Shown here: in pieces, positions 1 to 7,565 of the stretch
How positions within the stretch are numbered: the stretch's first letter is position 1
Layout of the letters: every line of letters begins with the position of its first letter
Source of the DNA: Leifsonia sp. Root4
GTDB taxonomy: Bacteria; Actinomycetota; Actinomycetes; Actinomycetales; Microbacteriaceae
Direction of reading: 5' to 3'
Assembly (NCBI RefSeq): GCF_001425085.1
Contig: NZ_LMDN01000003.1
Location: forward strand, 156,583 to 220,582
Length of the DNA: 64,000 nucleotides
Position numbers and translations under genes: made by a program
Notes under the pieces: model-generated
The model's database searches: none
What the model saw: the letters and a program-made list of their open reading frames with translations, nothing else
Told to the model about the DNA's origin: nothing

Positions 1-1079
1 TCGTGCACCGTGTAGGCGTAGGCGGATCCAGCACCGACCTGGGCGTGGGCCATCGCCGGGGTGATCACGGTGGCGAGGTAGTGGAACTGCGTGCGGGCGT
101 CGAGCAGACGTGCACCCTCCCTGAGGAACTCGTAGCTGCCGCCGACGAAACCATTGCGCCATGAGCCGTAGAGCACGGCATCGGGGTCGCGCGGCTGATA
201 GGCGATCACCCTCGCGAGACCGGCCGCGATCGGGGCAGCCTTCTCGAGGATCGCCCTGAGCCTGGCATCCGGCGCGAACGGCGCACCATGGGCGATGCCG
301 ATGGAGGCGAGTTGCCCGGCCCGCTCAGCATCGAGGGCCTCGATGGGCTCCTCCTGCACGAGCTGCGCGACCTCCTCATAGAAGCTGAAGTCGTTGGCGT
401 GGATCGTGTTGAAGCTCAGCGCTGCCAGATTGATGAACTCGTTCGGTTCCGGATTCTCAGCCTCGGTGAGCGGGTAGATCCGGGTCCGTTTGATCGCCGG
501 GACTCCACCGAGTGCGCGGAACACGGCGAAGTTCGTGAATGTCGGCGTTCGGTAGACGTGATACCCCTCTGGCACCTCACCCTCGTAGCCCGGCGGCAGG
601 TACAGGTACTTGCCGCCTTCCCCACGGTCGGGCCCGGCGATGCCCATGTCGGCGACGTAGCGGAACCAGAAGTCGTCGACGACGCAGAGGGACTGTTCGG
701 GGACCTCGACCACGGTCGGACCCCACGCCTTCAGGTCCAGCATCGTGACGCCGTAGGTGGTCTCAGTGTTCGGCGTGAGGAACAGTGCGCCCGAGTTGGC
801 GCGCGGGTCGGTGAATCCGATCTGCCGCGGTGATGTCAGCCCGACCGAGCGGAGGCCATTGCGGAACGCCACGAGCGAAGCACCGGGCACGGCGTTCAAG
901 AACACCTCGATGCCACGCATCAGGTCCAGCGCGTCGTAGCCGACCTCAACCGACTCCGGCAGCGGCACGCCGTCGAAGAAGGTGAGGTCACCGAACGGCG
1001 AAGTCACCGTGTCCGGTGTGCTGAGTGACGCGATTTCCCCCTCGAGTGCGCTGACACCTGCAAGATCCTGAAATGACAT
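1..1079 (-). CDS. DUF1254-family protein, 3' end beyond window
   Basis: Reading the minus strand from an ATG at 1079 gives an uninterrupted frame of 359 codons that runs off the left edge, so the C-terminus is missing. It starts MSFQDLAGVSALEGE and a GGGGAG ribosome site lies about 5 bases upstream. Motifs such as NTETTYGVTMLDL, YLYLPPGYEGEVP and YHVYRTPTFTNF match the DUF1254/DUF1214 family, whose members are usually 450-480 residues. I see no clear signal peptide. The family has no firmly established reaction. The gene is divergent from the small membrane protein on its right and is not related to the flagellar genes. Family assignment is from pattern recognition; function is unknown. Confidence 0.8.
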   Translation of the reverse strand, partial: MSFQDLAGVSALEGEIASLSTPDTVTSPFGDLTFFDGVPLPESVEVGYDALDLMRGIEVFLNAVPGASLVAFRNGLRSVGLTSPRQIGFTDPRANSGALFLTPNTETTYGVTMLDLKAWGPTVVEVPEQSLCVVDDFWFRYVADMGIAGPDRGEGGKYLYLPPGYEGEVPEGYHVYRTPTFTNFAVFRALGGVPAIKRTRIYPLTEAENPEPNEFINLAALSFNTIHANDFSFYEEVAQLVQEEPIEALDAERAGQLASIGIAHGAPFAPDARLRAILEKAAPIAAGLARVIAYQPRDPDAVLYGSWRNGFVGGSYEFLREGARLLDARTQFHYLATVITPAMAHAQVGAGSAYAYTVH

Positions 1080-1256
1080 GCTGACTCCCCATTGACGACG
1101 TCGTTTGCACTCACTCTGGCAGCGAGCCGTCTGGAGTCGCAAGAGCTGCCCCGGGATGCCGCGGAGATCATGCCATCGGCATGATGCGCCCACTGCGGCC
1201 GCTCAGGAGTCTGGGCTCGCGGCCGAATGCCGCCGAAGGGGAAAGGTGAGAACAAC

Positions 1257-1658
1257 ATGAGTACAGTCAACGAACCAACGGGCTGGGTCGGCTGGATCGG
1301 CTTCGCCGGCATTATCCTGATCCTGAACGGCGTCTTCAGCGCGGTGCAGGGCTTCATGGCACTGCTCGGCTCGAACACGTATTACCTCGTCAGCAGTGGA
1401 ACCCTGTTCCTCTTCGACATCACCGGCTGGGGATGGTGGAACATCATCATCGGCGCGCTGCTCGTTCTCACCGGAATCGCGCTGTTCGGCGGAGCCACCT
1501 GGGCGCGGATCATCGCCGTCATCCTGGCCGCTCTGAGCGCTGTGGGGCAGATGTTGCTCCTCCCCGCACAGCCGTGGTGGGCGCTCATCGTCATCGCGAT
1601 CGACATTCTCGTGATCTACGCCGTCACCGCTCACGGGCGAGAAGTCAAGGCCGCCTGA
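1257..1658 (+). CDS. Small integral membrane protein, DUF7144 type
   Basis: A protein of 133 residues starting MSTVNEPTGWVGW. I chose the ATG at 1257 over an upstream ATG at 1227 because a GAAAGGTGAG ribosome site stands just before it. Four hydrophobic segments are visible at roughly residues 10-37, 48-70, 75-95 and 100-122, with a short charged C-terminus (HGREVKAA). The layout of Trp-Gly-Trp near the N-terminus and the WWNIIIGALLVLTG segment fit the DUF7144 actinobacterial membrane family. No catalytic residues are evident. A strong terminator hairpin follows directly. Function unknown. Confidence 0.8.
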   Translation: MSTVNEPTGWVGWIGFAGIILILNGVFSAVQGFMALLGSNTYYLVSSGTLFLFDITGWGWWNIIIGALLVLTGIALFGGATWARIIAVILAALSAVGQMLLLPAQPWWALIVIAIDILVIYAVTAHGREVKAA

Positions 1659-1663
1659 CACGC

Positions 1664-1704
1664 AACGGCCCCCTGTGCATCGTTCGGATGCGCAGGGGGC
1701 CGTT
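1664..1704. terminator. Rho-independent-type hairpin
   Basis: Inverted repeat with arms AACGGCCCCCTGTGCATC and GATGCGCAGGGGGCCGTT, one G:T mismatch and a 5-base loop. It lies 5 bases after the DUF7144 stop and 7 bases from the end of the convergent 53-residue gene, so it probably ends transcription from both sides. There is no long T run. Confidence 0.8.
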
Positions 1705-1711
1705 CGTTGCC

Positions 1712-1873
1712 TCAGATGCGGCGGCGGCGGCCCGGTGTCACGGCCGCGCCAACCACGGCGGCCTTCGCGACCGGCGCCGGCCCTGGTCGAACCGCCGCGG
1801 TCACGACGGCAGCCTTGGCTACGGGTGCTCCGATGACGCCAACGCGCCCGATACGAGCTGGTCTCAGTGGCAT
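1712..1873 (-). CDS. 53-residue Ala/Val-rich repeat protein
   Basis: The frame from ATG 1873 to 1712 encodes 53 residues, beginning MPLRPARIGRVGVIG. It contains two near-identical copies of APVAKAAVV(T/G)AAV followed by a basic tail (PGRRRRI). A CAGGAG ribosome site overlaps the end of the DUF6325 gene, whose stop is only one base upstream, so translation is probably coupled. Very similar small proteins are often found beside DUF6325 genes in actinobacteria (family knowledge, not checked). The hydrophobic Ala/Val stretches could associate with membrane, but no function is known. Confidence 0.6.
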   Translation of the reverse strand: MPLRPARIGRVGVIGAPVAKAAVVTAAVRPGPAPVAKAAVVGAAVTPGRRRRI

Positions 1874-1874
1874 G

Positions 1875-2333
1875 TCATTCTCCTGACTTCTCGGCAGCCG
1901 CATCGGCCTCGATGGAGGCGATGATCGACTGGATGGGGATTCGTCCGTCGGCGATCAGCTGACCGCCGGCGCGCCTGGCTGCCGCCGCGAACGGAGCGGC
2001 CCACAGGTTTTCATACACGAGCACTCCGGCGACGCTGCCCGGATCCATGGCAGCGGCGAGGTGAGCGACGTCTTCGGCGGCGAGAAGCTCGGCAAGATCG
2101 GCCTCGATGCGCAGCAGATCACCCAGGTCCCCGGCATCGGAGAGCTCCATCGCGTCGATTGCGCCCTCGTCGTCCTTGGTCAGGATGAGGATGTCGATGA
2201 CGCGGATGGTGCCGGCATCGACGAGGTTCACCAGTTCAGCGACAATTTCGCCGCTGAAGTTCGCCTCGCCCTTCGGGAACTCAACCACGAGGTAATCGAC
2301 GGGGCCGAGCGCCTCGAGTTCGTACTCAGTCAT
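1875..2333 (-). CDS. DUF6325 family protein
   Basis: A 152-residue acidic protein starting MTEYELEALGPVDYLVVEFP. I chose ATG 2333 because AAAGGA sits 9-14 bases upstream; a longer frame to 2378 lacks support. The pattern GPVDYLVVEFPKGEANFSGE, then DAGTIRVIDILILTKDDEG, and a C-terminal region with LVYENLWAAPFAAAARRAGG is typical of DUF6325, related to the DUF1269 class of small proteins that are often linked to envelope or stress functions. It has no transmembrane segment. It is the first gene of a two-gene unit with the 53-residue repeat protein, and is divergent from the flagellar promoter at 2442-2469. Confidence 0.8.
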   Translation of the reverse strand: MTEYELEALGPVDYLVVEFPKGEANFSGEIVAELVNLVDAGTIRVIDILILTKDDEGAIDAMELSDAGDLGDLLRIEADLAELLAAEDVAHLAAAMDPGSVAGVLVYENLWAAPFAAAARRAGGQLIADGRIPIQSIIASIEADAAAEKSGE

Positions 2334-2441
2334 AGTGCGGTGTCCTTTCGTCCGAACGCACGCTCCTCCTCGTCGCACGGTGGCGCATCACCCGAACAGG
2401 ATGATCGGGCGGCTGCCGAGCGGCCCCGATCCGCACCCGGC

Positions 2442-2469
2442 TTACCGCGCGCCCATCACTGCCGATAGT
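2442..2469 (+). promoter_or_regulatory. Sigma-28-type flagellar promoter before flbD-motA-motB
   Basis: TTAC at 2442-2445, a 15-base spacer, then GCCGATAGT at 2461-2469. The -10 element and spacer length closely match the sigma-28 (FliA/WhiG) consensus TAAA-N15-GCCGATAA. The same arrangement, including the flanking CGGCTTAC, recurs at 4596-4623 before fliM. Predicted transcription would begin near 2475, about 47 bases before the flbD ATG. The match is seen directly; use by sigma-28 is inferred. Confidence 0.7.
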
Positions 2470-2521
2470 GCAGCGTGACGGCCGATCGGTCGAGCACCGA
2501 GACCGGAAGCGAGGCGAGGCG

Positions 2522-2851
2522 ATGATTGTCGTAACCCGACTCAACGACAGCCAGTTCGCGATCAATCCCGATCTGATCGAGCGCATCCACGAGAGCCCCG
2601 ACACCACCCTGGTGATGTTGGACGGCGCCAAGTACATCGTGACCGAGTCGCTCGCCGAGGTGATCGCCCGCATCACGGAGTACCGCGCCCGTGTGATCAA
2701 CCTCGCTTCAGCGATGCAGGACGAGTCCGAATATCAGGAACACGGCCGCCCGCAGCCCGTGCTGCGCCCGGTCGCCAGAGCGCTCGAGCTCGCCCCGGAC
2801 CCGGTTGACCCGCAGCCCGGCGGTCACAGCGATTCGACGAGGAGCAAGTAA
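2522..2851 (+). CDS. flbD: FlbD family flagellar protein
   Basis: A 109-residue protein starting MIVVTRLNDSQFAINPDLIE. The first 70 residues match the short FlbD family, with the typical I-x-V-T-R-L-N start, ERIHESPDTTLVMLDG and KYIVTESLAEVI. The roughly 40-residue Pro-rich C-terminal extension is unlike the usual 60-70-residue FlbD. ATG 2522 is preferred over GTG 2468, because the latter lies inside the predicted promoter -10 element. The stop codon overlaps the motA start by one base (TAATG). FlbD genes of this type commonly sit between the hook gene flgE and motA in Gram-positive bacteria. Here the upstream neighbours are not flagellar. Confidence 0.85.
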   Translation: MIVVTRLNDSQFAINPDLIERIHESPDTTLVMLDGAKYIVTESLAEVIARITEYRARVINLASAMQDESEYQEHGRPQPVLRPVARALELAPDPVDPQPGGHSDSTRSK

Positions 2852-3615
2852 TGGATCCCGCCATCCTCATCGGCCTGGTGATCGCCTTCGGCTCACTGTT
2901 CGCCATGATGACGCTCGAGGGCACCGCCGTGACGGCGATCCTCATTCCGGCGCCAATGATTCTGGTGCTCGGCGCGAGCCTCGCTGTCGGCATGGCCGGC
3001 GGCACCCTGAGCGACACGCTCTCCGCGCTCAAGGCGCTGCCCAAGGCGTTCATCGGCAAATCGGTGAAGCCCAAGGTCACCATCGCCCGTCTCGTCACCC
3101 TGGCCGAGACGGCGCGAGCCGAAGGCCTGCTCGCCCTCGAGCAGGAGGCGGAGAACGAGAGCGACCCGTTCCTGAAGCGCGCGTTGCAGAGTGTCGCAGA
3201 CGGAACCGACGGCGAAGAGCTGCGCATCCTGCTCGAAGACGAGATCCACACGGCCGATCGCACCGCGCGCAACGCCGCCCGTTACTTCACGAGCGTCGGC
3301 GGCTACGCCCCGACGATCGGCATCATCGGCACCGTCGTGTCGCTCATCCACGTCCTGGAGAAGCTCGACAGCCCGGCGACGCTCGGCCCGATGATCGCCA
3401 CGGCCTTCGTCGCCACCCTGTGGGGCCTGCTCAGCGCCAACTTCATCTTCCTCCCCATCGGCACCAGGCTGAAGCGCCTGGCCGAGCTCGAGAACGAGCG
3501 GATGACGCTGCTCATGGAGGGCGTGCTCGCCATCCACGCCGGCAGCCAGCCCCGCCTGCTCGGGGAGCGCCTGCGGGCGATGGTCCCGCGTGCGAAGGAC
3601 TCGGAAGCGGCATGA
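2851..3615 (+). CDS. motA: Flagellar stator protein MotA
   Basis: A 254-residue MotA. It has four membrane segments, at about residues 3-22, 30-50, 145-168 and 180-205, with a charged cytoplasmic loop between the second and third that contacts FliG in the family. The segment GGYAPTIGIIGTVVSLIHVL carries the conserved Pro-Thr-Ile-Gly of the third helix. With MotB it forms the ion channel that powers rotation. It starts on the last base of flbD and its stop overlaps the motB start (ATGA), so the three genes look translationally coupled. Length and motifs are normal for the family. Confidence 0.95.
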   Translation: MDPAILIGLVIAFGSLFAMMTLEGTAVTAILIPAPMILVLGASLAVGMAGGTLSDTLSALKALPKAFIGKSVKPKVTIARLVTLAETARAEGLLALEQEAENESDPFLKRALQSVADGTDGEELRILLEDEIHTADRTARNAARYFTSVGGYAPTIGIIGTVVSLIHVLEKLDSPATLGPMIATAFVATLWGLLSANFIFLPIGTRLKRLAELENERMTLLMEGVLAIHAGSQPRLLGERLRAMVPRAKDSEAA

Positions 3616-4505
3616 GCCGCCCAGGCCGCCGCTCGCGCGGCACCGAACACGCCGAGGAGCACGTCGACGAACGCTGGATGGCGTCGTACATGGACATGGT
3701 CACCGTGCTGATGTGTCTCTTCATCGTGCTCTTCGCCATGTCGACCGTCGACCAGGAGAAGTTCACGGCGCTCAAGAACTCGCTGGCCACCGGCTTCGGC
3801 TCTGTCGAGGAGGGCAAGATCGACACAGCCAGCGGCGTCGTCGTGCCGCCGGACAAGGTCAGCGAGGAGGGCGACGGCTTCACCGACGCCGAGCTCGCCG
3901 TGACCGAGGTCGACACCCTGGTGAAGCTGCGCGATCAACTGCGTTCAGCGCTCGAGGCCCAGAACTTGGCCCACGCCGTCACCTTCGTCATCGATCAGCG
4001 CGGGCTGACCATCGGCCTCATCGGCTGGGAGACCTTCTTCCAACCCAACAGCATCGATCTGCAGGGGGAGGCCCTCGCCGTCGTCGACACGATCGGGCCG
4101 ATCCTCGCCGCCTCCGCACACAACGTCTCCGTCGAGGGCCACGCCGACTACCGCGGCTCGCCCAACCCGTTCCCCACCGACTGGGAGCTCTCCGGCGGGC
4201 GCGCAACGCAGGTGCTGCGGCGCATGGTCGAGTCAGCCGGCTTCCCCAGCGGCCAGATCTCGGCGGTCGGATACGGCTCCGCCAGGCCCCAGCGCACGGG
4301 GGAGACCCCGGAGGACATGGCGTTCAACCGCCGCGTCGACATCGCGGTGCTCTCGCCTCAGCCCGAGGCCGTGCGTGAGCTCATCCCCGATGTGCTCGCC
4401 AACGGCGGGAAGGCGCCGGCGGAACCAGCAGCGCCGGCTGAGACCCCGGCCACCCCCGACAAGAAGGCCGACGCCGCGACAAAAGAAGCCGCAGCGAAGC
4501 ACTAG
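3612..4505 (+). CDS. motB: Flagellar stator protein MotB
   Basis: A 297-residue MotB. It has a basic and acidic N-terminus, then one membrane helix (about residues 26-46, YMDMVTVLMCLFIVLFAMST). Asp28 corresponds to the essential proton-binding Asp of MotB. An OmpA-like peptidoglycan-binding domain follows at about residues 145-245, with VEGHADYRG and NRRVDIAVL motifs, so it anchors the stator to the wall. The last 45 residues are Ala/Pro/Lys-rich. The Asp and surrounding sequence suggest proton rather than sodium coupling (inference). ATG 3612 overlaps the motA stop. A long hairpin follows the stop, so flbD-motA-motB may be a separate transcript from fliM onward. Confidence 0.95.
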   Translation: MSRPGRRSRGTEHAEEHVDERWMASYMDMVTVLMCLFIVLFAMSTVDQEKFTALKNSLATGFGSVEEGKIDTASGVVVPPDKVSEEGDGFTDAELAVTEVDTLVKLRDQLRSALEAQNLAHAVTFVIDQRGLTIGLIGWETFFQPNSIDLQGEALAVVDTIGPILAASAHNVSVEGHADYRGSPNPFPTDWELSGGRATQVLRRMVESAGFPSGQISAVGYGSARPQRTGETPEDMAFNRRVDIAVLSPQPEAVRELIPDVLANGGKAPAEPAAPAETPATPDKKADAATKEAAAKH

Positions 4506-4507
4506 AT

Positions 4508-4555
4508 CGAAAACAGGCAGTCGGCGCCGCGACCGCCCGCCCGTGCCTGTTTTCG
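4508..4555 (+). terminator. Hairpin after motB
   Basis: Perfect 12-base arms, CGAAAACAGGCA (4508-4519) and TGCCTGTTTTCG (4544-4555), enclose a 24-base GC-rich loop. It begins three bases after the motB stop and stands before the fliM promoter. This suggests at least partial separation of the two flagellar transcripts. Confidence 0.65.
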
Positions 4556-4595
4556 GTGCAACCGCGCCGAATTCACCTGTTTTGACCCCGGCGGC

Positions 4596-4623
4596 TTACG
4601 GCGGCGTCCACGCTGCCGATAGT
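4596..4623 (+). promoter_or_regulatory. Sigma-28-type flagellar promoter before fliM
   Basis: TTAC at 4596-4599, exactly 15 bases, then GCCGATAGT at 4615-4623. It matches the element before flbD at both boxes and in the CGGCTTAC flank. The expected start of transcription (4628-4631) coincides with the fliM GTG at 4631, so this message may be leaderless, a common arrangement in actinobacteria. Promoter use is inferred. Confidence 0.7.
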
Positions 4624-4630
4624 CGCATTC

Positions 4631-5536
4631 GTGACGGTCCGAGAGAAGCAACAGCGCGCGGCATCCGCAGGGCCCCGCACCGCCCAGGTCTACGATTTCC
4701 GGCGCCCGACCACGCTCGCCCGCGAGCACTCGCGCGTACTGGAGCTCGCCTTCGAGACCTTCGCCAGGCAGTGGGCGACGCAGCTGACCGCGAAGGTCCG
4801 CGTGCTCTCGCAGGTGAGCTGCGAACAGGTGCTCATGCACAGCTACGACGAGTACGCTGCCGGGCTCCCGGCGACCACCGCGATGGTGCTGTGCTCGATC
4901 GGCTCCAGTGCGGCCAAGGCCGTCGTGCAGTTCCCGGCATCCGCCGGCCTCTCCTGGGTGGCGCGCATGCTCGGCGGCACGGGGGAGACCCAGGCGCCGG
5001 AGCGCGTCTTCACCCAGATCGAGCAGGCACTCGTGCGTCGTCTGATGGATGACGCTCTCGAAGACCTGCGCTACTCGCTCGGCGCCCTGTTGACCCATGA
5101 CATCTCGATCGACGGCATCCAGTACAACTCGCAGTTCGCCCAGGCAGCCCCGACCTCTGAGCTGATGATCGTGGCGAGCTTCGACGTGCGGGTCGGCGAC
5201 CACCGCTCCCGCGCGACCGTCGCCATCCCCGCCGCCGTGATCCTGCCGCAGCTCGGCGAATCGAATCCGACGAGCCCCGTCGAGAACGCGCGCGGGCTGA
5301 TCGAGGCCCAGCTCGGAACGGTTCCCATCGACGTGGTGCTGCGCCTCGCACCCGCCCCGGTGCTGCCTGGCACCGTGCTCGGCCTCGCCGTCGGTGACGT
5401 CATCCCGCTTCCGCATTCCCAGCACCGCCCGCTCGACCTCGTCGTCGACGGCCACGAACTCGCCGACGCAGCCGTCGGGATCAACGGATCCCGCCTGGCC
5501 TGTGTCGTCGTCAGCACCAAGGAGACAGCACGATGA
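4631..5536 (+). CDS. fliM: Flagellar switch protein FliM
   Basis: A 301-residue C-ring protein. It begins MTVREKQQRAASAG and reaches the family's YDFRRP motif at residue 21. The middle domain (about 40-220) has RVLELAFETFARQW and the LGGTG loop, and the C-terminal SpoA-like domain (about 225-295) would pair with FliN. The N-terminal CheY-binding peptide (LSQxEIDALL) of E. coli and Bacillus FliM is absent, and no such sequence is encoded in frame upstream. GTG 4631 is chosen because the predicted transcription start lies there; there is no Shine-Dalgarno site. Its stop overlaps fliN by four bases. Confidence 0.9.
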   Translation: MTVREKQQRAASAGPRTAQVYDFRRPTTLAREHSRVLELAFETFARQWATQLTAKVRVLSQVSCEQVLMHSYDEYAAGLPATTAMVLCSIGSSAAKAVVQFPASAGLSWVARMLGGTGETQAPERVFTQIEQALVRRLMDDALEDLRYSLGALLTHDISIDGIQYNSQFAQAAPTSELMIVASFDVRVGDHRSRATVAIPAAVILPQLGESNPTSPVENARGLIEAQLGTVPIDVVLRLAPAPVLPGTVLGLAVGDVIPLPHSQHRPLDLVVDGHELADAAVGINGSRLACVVVSTKETAR

Positions 5537-6306
5537 CGCCCAGTATGACTCTCGAATCCGGCACAGCCGAGCTTGCTGCCGTGAACGCCCTCCTCGCGGT
5601 CCTTCCGCTTCCGGGGGTGAGCCACGCCGCCATCGCCCGCGATCTGAGCGGAAGCGAGGCCGCAGCGGCGGCCGCCGCCATGTCCGGCGCCGCGATGGCG
5701 TCGTTCGTCGGATCCCGCTCGGCAGACCTCGCCATCGCGGTGCTCGACGGCGCGGCACTGCAGAGCGCCGGCGGAAGCGACTCACCGCTGATCTCTGCGG
5801 CCGATGTGCTGCGCCCGTCGCTCGAGGCCGCGGCCGCAACGCTCGGCAACGGCCTGCTCGGCGCGAGCACCCTCGGTGACGCAGGCGGCCTCTTCGCCGA
5901 TGACGAGGCCGTCGTCTTCGAGCTCCTGAACGGTGCGGATGACGACGCAGCCGTGCTCGGCTGGTTCGCCGTGCGCGTGCGCGACGCCGTCACGACTCCC
6001 GCACACGGCCGAGGCGCGGCCGCGCCGGGCTCAGCGGCATCCGACGCAGAAGTCGTCGGCAAGCTCGGCCGGATCAACAACGTCGAGATGGCGCTGACCG
6101 TCGAACTCGGACGCACCAGGATGACCGTGCGCGATGTGCTCTCGATCGAGCCCGGCGCCGTCATCGAACTCGACCGTTCCGCCGGAGCCCCCGCCGACGT
6201 GCTGCTCAACGGCCGGCTGATCGCCCACGGCGAGATCGTCGTCGTCGACCAGGACTACGCCGTACGCATCACCCGCATCCTCGACGTGGCAGACGGCGCG
6301 CTCTAG
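5533..6306 (+). CDS. fliN: Flagellar switch protein FliN with long N-terminal domain
   Basis: A 257-residue protein. The last 80 residues (about 175-253) form a clear SpoA/FliN domain, with INNVEMALTVELGRTRMTVR, GAVIELDRSAG and ADVLLNGRLIAHGEIVVVD. The first 170 residues are Ala-rich and resemble in layout the CheC-like region of FliY, but I do not find the acidic-plus-Asn phosphatase motifs, so phosphatase activity is doubtful. Classical FliN is only about 100-140 residues. It forms the lower C-ring with FliM, the rotation switch and export docking site. It overlaps fliM by four bases (ATGA) and abuts fliO directly. Confidence 0.85.
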   Translation: MTPSMTLESGTAELAAVNALLAVLPLPGVSHAAIARDLSGSEAAAAAAAMSGAAMASFVGSRSADLAIAVLDGAALQSAGGSDSPLISAADVLRPSLEAAAATLGNGLLGASTLGDAGGLFADDEAVVFELLNGADDDAAVLGWFAVRVRDAVTTPAHGRGAAAPGSAASDAEVVGKLGRINNVEMALTVELGRTRMTVRDVLSIEPGAVIELDRSAGAPADVLLNGRLIAHGEIVVVDQDYAVRITRILDVADGAL

Positions 6307-6768
6307 GTGGAAACCCTCTTCGTCGCACTGCGCGTCCTGCTCTCCCTCGGTGCCGTTCTGGCGCTGCTGTGGTTGCTGCAGCGACGCTTCGCGCGCGGCG
6401 GAGTCGGCTCGGCGGCGAAGGCGCGCGCCGCTAACAACCCCGCCGTCGTCGGGCGGCAGAGCGTCGGTTCCAAGGCCAACGTCGTCGTTGTCGAGCACGA
6501 CGGTCGGCGCTTCCTGCTCGGCGTCACCGAGCACGGCGTGAACGTGTTGCACAGCTCCCCGATCGAACCGGTGCCCGGGCTCGACCCCGATCTCTTCGCG
6601 CGGGAGCTCGCAGCGGCCGAGCCGGCCGATGTGGCCCTCGTCACCCAACAGGCCGCACCGTCAGACACCGTCGGTGACTCACCGCTCGCCGGCTCCATGC
6701 TGGCGGGCTCGATCCTCTCCGGCGAGACGTGGAAGCAGGCCGCCGCCGTCGTTCGGAACCGGCGGTGA
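6307..6768 (+). CDS. fliO: Flagellar biosynthesis protein FliO
   Basis: A 153-residue protein with one N-terminal membrane helix (about residues 5-24, LFVALRVLLSLGAVLALLWL) and a short cytoplasmic domain containing VVVVEHDGRRFLLGVTEHGV, the typical FliO pattern. In the family, FliO assists assembly of the FliP/FliR export-gate core. The GTG start at 6307 directly follows the fliN stop, and its own stop overlaps the fliP ATG (TGATG). The Ala/Ser-rich C-terminus is poorly conserved, as usual. Confidence 0.8.
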   Translation: METLFVALRVLLSLGAVLALLWLLQRRFARGGVGSAAKARAANNPAVVGRQSVGSKANVVVVEHDGRRFLLGVTEHGVNVLHSSPIEPVPGLDPDLFARELAAAEPADVALVTQQAAPSDTVGDSPLAGSMLAGSILSGETWKQAAAVVRNRR

Positions 6769-7565
6769 TGCGCCGCTGGGCGATCGCGCTCGGCATTGTC
6801 TCCCTCCTCGTCGGCGTCGCCGTTCTCGTCGATGTGAGCAGCGCGATGGCCGCCCCGGTCGACCCACTGCTGCCGACCCCGCCCGCCGAGCCCGGCGGCG
6901 GAGTGCAGGTGGAGATCAACGGCCCCAACGGCACGCCCTCGTCGGCCGTCGTCACACTCATCGGCATCACGCTGCTCTCGGTCGCACCGGCGCTGCTGCT
7001 CATGATGAGCTCATTCACCAAGATCTTCGTCGTGCTGGCCATGACCAGGAACGCGCTCGCCCTGCCGACGATCCCGCCGAACCAGGTGCTCGCCGGTCTC
7101 GCCCTGTTCCTGTCGCTGTTCATCATGGCCCCCGTGCTCACCGCCATCAACGAGCTGGCCGTTCAGCCGTTCATCGCGGGCACGATCGACTTCTCACAGG
7201 CGCTCGAGGCGGCATCCGCCCCACTGCAGGTGTTCATGCTCGCCCACACGCGTGAAGAGGACATCGCCCTGATGACGCGGGCGGCCGGGCTGCCGAACCC
7301 AGAGAACGCCGCGGCCGTGCCGCTCACCACGCTCATTCCCGCGTTCATGATCTCGGAGTTGCGCGCCGCATTCATCATCGGCTTCGTGATCTTCGTGCCG
7401 TTCCTCGTCATCGACCTCGTCGTCTCGGCCGTGCTCATGTCGATGGGCATGATGATGCTCCCGCCGGTGATGATCTCGCTGCCGTTCAAGATCCTGCTGT
7501 TCATCCTCGTCGACGGCTGGGGGCTCATCATCACCTCGCTCATCACCAGTTATCGGGGTGGCTGA
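6768..7565 (+). CDS. fliP: Flagellar export gate protein FliP
   Basis: A 265-residue FliP starting MRRWAIALGIVSLLVGVAVL, a signal-type hydrophobic segment ending around SAMA. A further ATG frame from 6729 would overlap fliO by 40 bases and is not favoured. The conserved FliP segments are FTKIFVVLAMTRNALALPTI, PPNQVLAGLALFLSLFIM and the C-terminal FVPFLVIDLVVSAVLMSMGM. With FliQ and FliR it forms the type III export channel in the basal body. Start and stop each overlap the neighbouring gene by one base. Confidence 0.95.
   Translation: MRRWAIALGIVSLLVGVAVLVDVSSAMAAPVDPLLPTPPAEPGGGVQVEINGPNGTPSSAVVTLIGITLLSVAPALLLMMSSFTKIFVVLAMTRNALALPTIPPNQVLAGLALFLSLFIMAPVLTAINELAVQPFIAGTIDFSQALEAASAPLQVFMLAHTREEDIALMTRAAGLPNPENAAAVPLTTLIPAFMISELRAAFIIGFVIFVPFLVIDLVVSAVLMSMGMMMLPPVMISLPFKILLFILVDGWGLIITSLITSYRGG

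Noticed and set aside
2468..2521. GTG 2468 as the flbD start
   Set aside because: It lies within the predicted promoter -10 box, and the extra 18 residues do not resemble FlbD; ATG 2522 begins the conserved MIVVTRLN.
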